Below are positions 1-6,520 of a DNA stretch of 43,219 nucleotides, in pieces. Below the pieces are notes generated by a model, which worked only from the letters and a program-made list of their open reading frames with translations, searched no databases and had not been told where the DNA came from. Where the stretch lies: NCBI RefSeq assembly GCF_900141915.1, contig NZ_FQZG01000031.1, positions 1-43,219 on the forward strand, read 5' to 3'. The DNA comes from Tessaracoccus bendigoensis DSM 12906. GTDB lineage: Bacteria; Actinomycetota; Actinomycetes; Propionibacteriales; Propionibacteriaceae. Numbering within the stretch: position 1 is the stretch's first letter; the number at the start of each line of letters is the position of its first letter. The translations under genes and the position numbers were made by a program.

Positions 1-584
1 CGCGCTTGACCCCTTCGACCCCCGCTTCGACCAGTCGGCGGTGGCGCGTCGCATGCGGGCCAGGCACACCACCGTCAAACGCGCGATCCTCGATCAGCGG
101 CTGATCAGCGGCGTGGGCAACATCTATGCCGACGAAGCATTGTGGCGCGCCAGAATCCACTTCGAGCAGCCCACGGCCGACCTCGGCCCCAGGAAGGCCG
201 TCCAACTCATCCGGTCGGCCCATGAGGTCATGGCCGAGGCGCTCGAACAGGGCGGAACCTCGTTCGACTCGCTGTATGTCGACATCGACGGGGAGTCTGG
301 CTACTTCGCCAGGAGCCTCAACGTCTATGGGCGTGCCGGGCAGGCGTGCAGGCGATGTGGCACCCCCCGGCGCGATGACCACCAACGGCCTTCCGCTGCT
401 GGATCGGTTCGACGTCTGACCCGTCCGGTCCTCGGCACACCCGGCCAGCCGCCGCCCCGTAGACACGCCCGGCAACCCGTCTCGATAGAATCGTCCGCGG
501 CACCGCTATCGTGCGAAGCAGTTCATGAACCGCAGCTCATACCTCTGCCCGAGGTCCAGGCGTGCCCCGAAGGGAGTCAGATGA
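1..584 (+). pseudogene. mutM: Formamidopyrimidine-DNA glycosylase (MutM/Fpg), 5' outside the window, zinc finger disrupted
   Basis: Base-excision repair glycosylase/AP lyase for oxidised purines. The frame is open from base 2 and reads typical MutM sequence: [34 protein letters not shown] and then CRRCGTP, the first half of the C-terminal zinc finger (about 347-367). The second half of the finger, normally 5-6 residues later, appears only at about 516-551 in another frame ([12 protein letters not shown]). In between lie about 140 extra bases bounded by GGCACC at 359-364 and 499-504. A further 1-base deletion follows near 514, and the last zinc cysteine is Ser (TCC at 555-557). The relic stop at 582-584 still overlaps the next gene's ATG as ATGA, so this was once the coupled 3' end of mutM. 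Three separate lesions make a sequencing slip unlikely. The DNA-binding finger should be non-functional unless the product is tolerated without it. Confidence 0.82.
460..491 (+). promoter_or_regulatory. Candidate promoter inside the mutM insertion
   Basis: A TAGACA box (460-465) and a TAGAAT box (486-491) resemble -35 and -10 elements, but the 20-base spacer is longer than usual. It would drive gtrA-smc from within the segment that interrupts mutM. Sequence likeness only. Confidence 0.25.
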
Positions 585-1150
585 TCAGGGAGCTCACCCG
601 CCGCTACGGCAACACCATGCGCCAGTTGGTGAAGTTCGGCGTCGTCGGTGGTTCGGGCGTGTTGGTGAACATGGTGGTAACCGTCGTCATGAACAAGCTC
701 AACGGCGGCTCCATCAACGCTCAGAACATCCTGTTCGCCATCAAGGGCACCCCGTTCAACATCCGGTTCACCGTCCTTGTCTGGATCGTCGCCTTCCTCG
801 TCGCGAACCTGTACAACTTCCAGCTCAACCGTTGGTGGACGTTCAAATCGAGCAAGCATGCCGGGTGGTGGAAGGAGTTCTGGCCGTTCCTCGCGGTCGG
901 TTCGGTTGCCGCCCTGGTCGGGATGTTCCTCAAGATCGCCATGACGAACCCATCCAGCCCGTTCTTCCTCCCCGAACCGCACTTCCATGAGGAGACCGGC
1001 CTCAGATCCCGTGAGTACTGGTCACAGTTGATCGCCATCCTGATCACCATGCCGATCAACTTCATCGTCAACAAGCTGTGGACCTTCCGCTCAGTCCGAG
1101 GTCATGCACCCGTGCACACGGACGCGGCGGAGGTTCAGGCCGCAGAGTAG
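581..1150 (+). CDS. GtrA-family polytopic membrane protein
   Basis: A 189-residue membrane protein of the GtrA/DPMS-like family. Characterised members help move undecaprenyl-linked or other lipid-linked sugars across the membrane during cell-envelope glycosylation. Hydrophobic stretches lie near residues 18-38, 60-85, 105-125 and 150-170. Typical family features are [12 protein letters not shown] near the N-terminus and two aromatic motifs, [11 protein letters not shown] and [10 protein letters not shown], closing the internal repeats. The ATG at 581 is preceded by AAGGGAG at 570-576. The reading frame is open upstream all the way into the mutM remnant, so a read-through fusion is formally possible, but the Shine-Dalgarno and family length favour 581. 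smc begins 2 bases after its stop, so the two are probably co-transcribed. Substrate unknown. Confidence 0.85.
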   Translation: MIRELTRRYGNTMRQLVKFGVVGGSGVLVNMVVTVVMNKLNGGSINAQNILFAIKGTPFNIRFTVLVWIVAFLVANLYNFQLNRWWTFKSSKHAGWWKEFWPFLAVGSVAALVGMFLKIAMTNPSSPFFLPEPHFHEETGLRSREYWSQLIAILITMPINFIVNKLWTFRSVRGHAPVHTDAAEVQAAE

Positions 1151-1152
1151 CG

Positions 1153-4100
1153 ATGTATCTCAAGAAGCTGACCCTGCGCGGATTCAAATCATTTGCCTCG
1201 GCGACGACGCTGGTGTTCGAACCCGGGATCACCTGCGTCGTCGGGCCCAATGGGTCCGGCAAGTCCAACGTCGTCGACGCGCTCACCTGGGTGATGGGGG
1301 AGCAGGGCGCAAAGACCCTCCGTGGCGGAAAGATGGAAGACGTCATCTTCGCCGGCACCAGCAGCCGCGCGCCACTGGGGCGGGCGGAGGTGGAGCTGAC
1401 CATAGACAACTCCGACGGGGCGCTGCCGATCGAGTACACCGAGGTCACCATCACCCGCACCATGTTCCGTGGAGGCGGCTCTGAGTACGCCATCAACGGC
1501 GCGACGGCCAGGCTGCTTGACGTCCAGGAACTGCTGAGCGACTCAGGGATCGGCCGCACGATGCACGTCATCGTCGGCCAGGGGCAGCTCGACGCGATCC
1601 TCCAGGCGACACCGGAGTCGCGGCGAGGTTTCATCGAGGAGGCTGCGGGAGTCCTCAAACACCGCAAGCGGAAAGAGCGCGCCCTGCGAAAGCTTGAAGC
1701 CACCGGGGCAAACCTCGAACGGCTCCAAGACCTGGTCGCCGAGCTCGCCCGCCAACTGAAGCCACTGGGACGGCAGGCGCAGACCGCGCGGAGGGCGGCG
1801 GTGATCCAGGCGGAACTCCGCGATGCCAAGGCTCGGTTGCTGGCTGACGACCTCGTCACCGAACAGGCGAAGCTCGCCACAGAACTGGCGGACGAAGCCG
1901 CCGCAGCCGAGGCCAGGGCCAGGGCCGAGCTTGCCGTCAGGGAGGCACATCGGGCGGAGGAGGCCGCGGAAGAGCGACTCAAGACCGCCGCGGCGGACTT
2001 CGATGCCTCCCAGGAACAGTGGTACAACCTCGCCGCGCTGCGAGAACGCGTCACCACCACCGTCTCGATAGCCGCGGAACGCATACGGGCGCTCGAGAAC
2101 CAGCCGACGTTCGAGGCCGTGGGGCGTCCACCGGCAACACTCGAGGCCGAGGCTGCCGACGTGGAGGCCAGGGAGCGGGAGCTGCGCAGGATCGCGGATC
2201 AGGCCAACTCGGCCCTGACTGATGCGACGCTTGGTCGCAGTTCCGCGGAGGCCCGCCACGGTGCGGCCGAACGGGCGTACGCTGCGGCCTTGCGGGCGGT
2301 GGCCGACCGACGTGAAGGGCGAGCCCGGTTGGTTGGCCGCATCGACGCCGTCAGGGCGAGGCTGGAGGCCTCCGGTGAAGAGATCGCCAGGCTCGATAAC
2401 AGGCGCGGTGAGGCATTGGCGCGGGCGGACTCATCTGCCAAGCTGTACCACTCGACCGAGTCGTCCCTGGCCGGGCTCGGAAGCAGCGAATCAGACCTGG
2501 ACGAAGCGTACGAGGAGGCCTGTGCCGCGGTCTCCGAAGTGGAGGCGGAGCTCGTCGAGGTCCGTTCGAAAGAAGCAGACAACGGCAAGAAGCGCGCGGG
2601 CCTCGAGGCGCGAGTCGAAGCGTTGCGGCTGCTCAGCGCGCGCAGTGATGGGGCTGCGGACTTGATCGACATGGGGCGAGACGACATCCTCGGACGACTC
2701 TCCGAGTTGATCACCGTCGAGGCCGGGCACGAAGCAGTGGTCTCGGCTGCTCTGCGCGGAATGGCTGAGGCGGTTGTCGTGCGGGGGCTGGAAGGGGCAG
2801 TGGCCGCGGCGCACTTCCTCTCGGAGGGTGACCGGGGACGCGCACCTCTGGTCGTTGCCGGCGCGGAGGGGCCCGCGGCTGGTGCCGTCCCGGGCAGGTC
2901 GGTGCGGGCGTTGGTGAGCGCTCCCGAACCCTTGGCCGGGGCTCTGGACCGGCTCCTGCTCAACGTCGTCACGGTGGAAACCGCAGGAGACGCGGTGGAT
3001 CTGGTGGGGGCGCGCCCCGATCTCGTGGCGGTGACTCCGGCCGGGGAGCTGTACTCATCCTGGCTGGTCGAAGTCGGCTCGGCAGAACAGCCGTCGCTCC
3101 TGGAGTTGCGGGCGGAGCTCGCTGAGGCGGAGGACCATCTCCTTTCAATCACACGTGACGCGGAACAACTGCGTTTCGCAACTCAAGGTCTTCAGTCCCG
3201 GCTCGCGGATGCGCAGGGACGCGCGGACGATGCACTCGCTCTGCTGCACGAGTCGGATGCCCAGCTGGCGGCCGTGGCGGACCGTCTCAACTCCTATCGT
3301 CAGGGGCAGGCGACCGCGCACCGCGAGGCCCAGCGGCTCACCGAAGCCATCGAGGCTGCGCAGGAAGCCAGGGGCCGTGACGAGCGGGCGCTCTCGGAGC
3401 TGAGCGCGCGGCTGGAGGCAGCATCGGCGGAGGAGGACGGCGCGGAGCCGGACCCTGCTGAGCGTGATGCGCAGGCCGCCGAGGCACGCCGGTCCAGGCA
3501 GACCGAGATGGAGGCACGGCTTCGACTGCGGAGCGTGGAGGAGCAGATCAAGGCGATCGGCGGGCGTGCGGAGGGACTGCGGCGCGCCGCCGCGCAGGAA
3601 AGGGCCACGCGTGCGAAGGCTGAACAGCGGGCCGAACGGCTGCGCAGGGAGGCCGCGGTGGCTGGGGTGGTGCATGAGGCTGCCGTGGTCCTCGCAGAAA
3701 AGGTTGAAACAGCCAGACGGAGGGCCGGGGAGCAGCGGGACATCGCGGAGCAGGCGCGCCGTGACGCCGAATCGGCTACGAGCCGCGCCAGGCACGACTC
3801 GGCGGAGCTGGCGGCGAGGCTCGATGAGATCGTCCGCGGCGAGCACCGGGATGAAATGGTGCGCGTCGAGCACCGGATGCGGATCGAGCAGCTCACCGAC
3901 CGCGCGCTGAGTGAGCTCGGGCTCGACCCAGGACAACTGGTTGCCGAGTACGGGCCGGACCAACCGGTGACGGTGCTCACCCCACCAGACGGCACGGTTC
4001 TCACCGAAGACGATGAAGCACCGGCCCCTGTCTGCTTCGACCGCGACCGGGAGGCGGCCAGGTTGAGCGCCGCAGAACGCGACCTCGTAAGGCTCGGGCG

Positions 4101-4692
4101 GGTCAACCCACTAGCGCTCGAGGAGTTCGAGGCCATGACGTCCAGGCACCAGTTCCTCTCGGCGCAGGTGGACGACCTGAGGAGGACCCGTGCGGACCTG
4201 GTGGGCATCGTCGACGAGGTCGACAAACGGGTCCAGGAGGTGTTCGAGGCCGCATACCGGGACGTAGCGGAAAGCTTCGCCTCCGTGTTCACAAGGCTCT
4301 TCCCCGGCGGGGAGGGCAGGCTGATCCTGACCGATCCAGGAGACTGGCTCACCACGGGCGTCGACGTCGAGGCCCGGCCCGCCGGCAAGCAGGTCAAACG
4401 GCTGTCTCTGCTCTCTGGCGGCGAACGCTCCCTTGTGGCCGTGGCGTTCCTGGTTTCGCTGTTCATGGCCCGACCGAGCCCCTTCTACATCCTCGACGAG
4501 GTGGAAGCCGCGCTGGACGACGCAAACCTCGGACGTCTGCTCGGGATCTACGAGGACCTCCGGGCCAACTCGCAATTGCTGATCATCACGCACCAGAAGC
4601 GGACCATGGAGATCGCCGACTCCCTCTACGGGGTGACAATGCGCGGCGACGGGATCTCGACGGTGGTTTCGCAACGATTCATCGAGGATTGA
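1153..4692 (+). CDS. smc: Chromosome segregation ATPase SMC
   Basis: Structural maintenance of chromosomes protein, 1179 residues. It forms the condensin-like SMC-ScpAB complex that extrudes DNA loops and resolves sister origins. The N-terminal ATPase lobe begins MYLKKLTLRGFKSFA and has the Walker A motif GPNGSGKSN at residues 31-39. Two long Ala/Glu/Arg-rich coiled-coil arms (about 170-500 and 680-1000) flank a hinge around 505-650. The C-terminal lobe carries the signature LSGGE near 1085 and Walker B FYILDEVEAALDD near 1111-1123, followed by the THQKRTME segment. Length and order are standard for bacterial SMC. The ATG at 1153 is chosen because the family's conserved N-terminus starts there; the frame is open 25 codons further upstream but into gtrA. 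It lies between mutM and ftsY, as in many actinobacteria. Confidence 0.98.
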   Translation: MYLKKLTLRGFKSFASATTLVFEPGITCVVGPNGSGKSNVVDALTWVMGEQGAKTLRGGKMEDVIFAGTSSRAPLGRAEVELTIDNSDGALPIEYTEVTITRTMFRGGGSEYAINGATARLLDVQELLSDSGIGRTMHVIVGQGQLDAILQATPESRRGFIEEAAGVLKHRKRKERALRKLEATGANLERLQDLVAELARQLKPLGRQAQTARRAAVIQAELRDAKARLLADDLVTEQAKLATELADEAAAAEARARAELAVREAHRAEEAAEERLKTAAADFDASQEQWYNLAALRERVTTTVSIAAERIRALENQPTFEAVGRPPATLEAEAADVEARERELRRIADQANSALTDATLGRSSAEARHGAAERAYAAALRAVADRREGRARLVGRIDAVRARLEASGEEIARLDNRRGEALARADSSAKLYHSTESSLAGLGSSESDLDEAYEEACAAVSEVEAELVEVRSKEADNGKKRAGLEARVEALRLLSARSDGAADLIDMGRDDILGRLSELITVEAGHEAVVSAALRGMAEAVVVRGLEGAVAAAHFLSEGDRGRAPLVVAGAEGPAAGAVPGRSVRALVSAPEPLAGALDRLLLNVVTVETAGDAVDLVGARPDLVAVTPAGELYSSWLVEVGSAEQPSLLELRAELAEAEDHLLSITRDAEQLRFATQGLQSRLADAQGRADDALALLHESDAQLAAVADRLNSYRQGQATAHREAQRLTEAIEAAQEARGRDERALSELSARLEAASAEEDGAEPDPAERDAQAAEARRSRQTEMEARLRLRSVEEQIKAIGGRAEGLRRAAAQERATRAKAEQRAERLRREAAVAGVVHEAAVVLAEKVETARRRAGEQRDIAEQARRDAESATSRARHDSAELAARLDEIVRGEHRDEMVRVEHRMRIEQLTDRALSELGLDPGQLVAEYGPDQPVTVLTPPDGTVLTEDDEAPAPVCFDRDREAARLSAAERDLVRLGRVNPLALEEFEAMTSRHQFLSAQVDDLRRTRADLVGIVDEVDKRVQEVFEAAYRDVAESFASVFTRLFPGGEGRLILTDPGDWLTTGVDVEARPAGKQVKRLSLLSGGERSLVAVAFLVSLFMARPSPFYILDEVEAALDDANLGRLLGIYEDLRANSQLLIITHQKRTMEIADSLYGVTMRGDGISTVVSQRFIED

Positions 4693-4714
4693 CCCGACAC
4701 GCCGTTGGACACAG

Positions 4715-4729
4715 GTTGTGGCCCACAAC
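4715..4729. other. 15-bp perfect palindrome downstream of smc
   Basis: GTTGTGG and CCACAAC arms of 7 bases flank one central base, between the smc stop and the start of the small membrane protein. It could be an operator or a weak hairpin. No T-tract follows, so a terminator is unlikely. Confidence 0.4.
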
Positions 4730-4775
4730 GGTGGCACACTGGTGGTGCTTCCAATCAGTTTGAAGGACCTTCCCC

Positions 4776-4982
4776 ATGTTCGCAGGGATCACCCTCGTCA
4801 TCATTGTGCTCATCGCCGTAGGCGTCGGTTTCGTCGTCGCCGTCTCATCTGGCCAGTTCAGGGTCAAGGATCAGCGCGTTGAGCGCATCGTCTCCGAGAC
4901 CAACCAACGCCTCAACGGGAACGGCCAGGTGCCGCAGTTCCTTCGCAAGCTTGACGAGAGGGCCGAGAGCCACTCCCGCTGA
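4776..4982 (+). CDS. Small single-pass membrane protein, function unknown
   Basis: A 68-residue protein. One hydrophobic helix at residues 2-24 (ITLVIIVLIAVGVGFVVAV) is followed by a short charged, probably cytoplasmic tail rich in Arg, Glu and Gln (VKDQRVERIVSE, QVPQFLRKLDE). A fair Shine-Dalgarno, GAAGGA, lies about 11 bases before the ATG. Spacing from smc (83 bases) and the 286-base gap to ftsY leave it as a possible separate unit. It is accepted as real because of the start context and clear membrane helix. I do not recognise a family, and it is too short to infer a role. Confidence 0.6.
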   Translation: MFAGITLVIIVLIAVGVGFVVAVSSGQFRVKDQRVERIVSETNQRLNGNGQVPQFLRKLDERAESHSR

Positions 4983-5052
4983 GCCTCCCCTCGAGATCCC
5001 CGGAGTACCCCGTCGGGAACCCCGGGAGAACACCCGGACGGAACTGCTCGCG

Positions 5053-5204
5053 AAAATCGGCCAGTGGTCGATTTTCCTCCGTCTGGGGTCGAGTATCGGC
5101 CACTGCTTGGCGCGTCGGGGGTGTGGTGGTTGGGGTGGTGTTCCCGAGAATCGGCCAGTGGTCGGTTTTCCTCCGTCTGGGGTCGAGTATCGCCCACTGC
5201 CTCG
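5053..5204. repeat. Two tandem copies of a palindromic intergenic repeat, 94-bp period
   Basis: Copy 1 (about 5055-5107) and copy 2 (about 5149-5201) share over 90% of bases across some 53 positions: AATCGGCCAGTGGTCG, then TTTTCCTCCGTCTGGGGTC, then GAGTATCG-CCACTGC. In copy 1 the first part is a near-perfect dyad (AAAATCGGCCA / TGGTCGATTTT around a central G). Its inner arm can instead pair with the downstream ATCGGCCACTG, giving two alternative 11-bp stems. The spacer between copies is GT-rich. The repeat occupies most of the 286-base gap before ftsY. No coding frame here is convincing. It may be a REP-like element or a set of three binding half-sites. Confidence 0.8.
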
Positions 5205-5256
5205 ACCCTTTCTGCCGCTCACGGACCGTGACTCGGAGGGCGTGCCTTCTCATCGG

Positions 5257-5262
5257 TAGGAT
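5257..5262 (+). promoter_or_regulatory. Candidate -10 element for leaderless ftsY
   Basis: TAGGAT lies 6 bases before the GTG start at 5269, placing transcription initiation at or next to the start codon. No Shine-Dalgarno is seen. No good -35 box is visible. Confidence 0.45.
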
Positions 5263-5268
5263 GACCGC

Positions 5269-6498
5269 GTGTGGATCTTCTGGACAGTAATTGCGATCGT
5301 CGGCCTTGCGCTGGTCATCGGTGGCGCCGTCGTCTACCTCGACGGCCGCAAGCAGCGCGAACTCGAAAGGGCGCAGAAGCCCGAACTTGAGCCCGGCCAA
5401 GAGGCCGCCCAGGGCGGGCCTCAGCCCGTAGTCCCGACGGAGGTCGAGGGCCCGACGCCCGACGGTGTTGCCGTCGCCCCGGAGCCGGAGGTCGACGTCG
5501 TCGATGGTCTGGCACCCGTCGAGGAGAGCGTGGCAGTCGTACCAGAGACGACCGAGCTTGACCGCCCCGAGGCACCGCTCAGCCGCTGGTCGCGTCTGCG
5601 CCGTCGGTTGGCGAGCAGCAACAATGCCCTGGCGCGGGCACTATCCGACCTTCTGGCTGTCGACAAGATCGACGCGGATGTCTGGGACGACTTCGAAACC
5701 ACCCTCATCACCTCCGACCTGGGCGTCGGCCCTGCGACGGAACTGACCGACGCGCTGCGCAAGCGCCTGGCCGTCGACGGTATCGCCGATCCTGCGAAGG
5801 CGAAGGAAGTCCTCCACGAGGAGTTGCTGAAGCTGGTCGACCCGACTCTCGACCGGTCGCTCAACCTCACCCCGGCCAAGGATGGCGACCCGGCGGTCGT
5901 CCTCGTCGTCGGAGTGAACGGCACGGGCAAGACGACCACGGTCGGCAAGCTCGCCCGCGTGCTCGTCGCGGAGGAGAAGTCGGTCCTGCTCGGTGCCGCC
6001 GACACCTTCCGCGCCGCGGCTGCGGAGCAGTTGGCGACCTGGGGTGAACGGGTCGGCGTCGAGACCGTTCGCAGCGACATCGACGGGGCCGACCCGGCAT
6101 CCGTCGCGTTCGATGCGGTGGCAAAGGGCGTCGAGGACGGAGTCGACGTCGTGATCGTCGACACCGCGGGCCGCCTGCACACCAAGACCGGGCTGATGGA
6201 CGAGCTTGGCAAGGTCAAGCGGGTCATCGAAAAGAAGGCCCCGGTCACCGAGGTGCTGCTCGTGCTCGACGCCACCACCGGACAGAACGGCATGACCCAG
6301 GCCCGCATCTTCGCAGAGGTCGTCGACGTCACGGGCATCGTGCTGACCAAGCTGGACGGCTCCGCCAAGGGCGGCATCGTCGTCCAGGTGCAGCGTGAGC
6401 TCGGTGTCCCCGTCAAACTCGTCGGCCTCGGCGAAGGGGTCGACGATCTCGCGCCGTTCGACGCGGACGGGTTCGTGGCGGGCATCCTGGGCGAGTAG
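5269..6498 (+). CDS. ftsY: Signal recognition particle receptor FtsY
   Basis: SRP receptor GTPase, 409 residues. It docks Ffh-ribosome complexes at the membrane for co-translational insertion. An N-terminal hydrophobic helix (residues 2-22, FWTVIAIVGLALVIGGAVV) and an acidic Pro/Glu/Val-rich linker to about residue 100 precede the NG domain. G1 is GVNGTGKTTT near 214, followed by DTFRAAAAEQL, DTAGRLHTK near 300 and TKLDGSAKGG near 360. The tail GLGEGVDDLAPFD is typical of the family. The GTG at 5269 is chosen because it starts the membrane helix and sits 6 bases after a TAGGAT box, consistent with a leaderless message. Its partner ffh lies 2.5 kb downstream. It converges on the minus-strand helicase gene with only 22 bases between the stops. 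Confidence 0.97.
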   Translation: MWIFWTVIAIVGLALVIGGAVVYLDGRKQRELERAQKPELEPGQEAAQGGPQPVVPTEVEGPTPDGVAVAPEPEVDVVDGLAPVEESVAVVPETTELDRPEAPLSRWSRLRRRLASSNNALARALSDLLAVDKIDADVWDDFETTLITSDLGVGPATELTDALRKRLAVDGIADPAKAKEVLHEELLKLVDPTLDRSLNLTPAKDGDPAVVLVVGVNGTGKTTTVGKLARVLVAEEKSVLLGAADTFRAAAAEQLATWGERVGVETVRSDIDGADPASVAFDAVAKGVEDGVDVVIVDTAGRLHTKTGLMDELGKVKRVIEKKAPVTEVLLVLDATTGQNGMTQARIFAEVVDVTGIVLTKLDGSAKGGIVVQVQRELGVPVKLVGLGEGVDDLAPFDADGFVAGILGE

Positions 6499-6520
6499 GC
6501 CTCGCAAGAGTAGCTTCCGC

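Noticed and set aside
1068-2084. 338-codon open frame antisense to smc, and several similar long antisense frames (2199-3152, 3145-3963, 3300-4466)
   Set aside because: Ser/Arg/Ala-rich shadows of a high-GC coding gene, with no family resemblance and no ribosome sites; smc itself is unmistakable.
4845-5400. Open frames on the minus strand across the gap before ftsY
   Set aside because: They consist of the translated palindromic repeat; no start context or homology, and they overlap ftsY.
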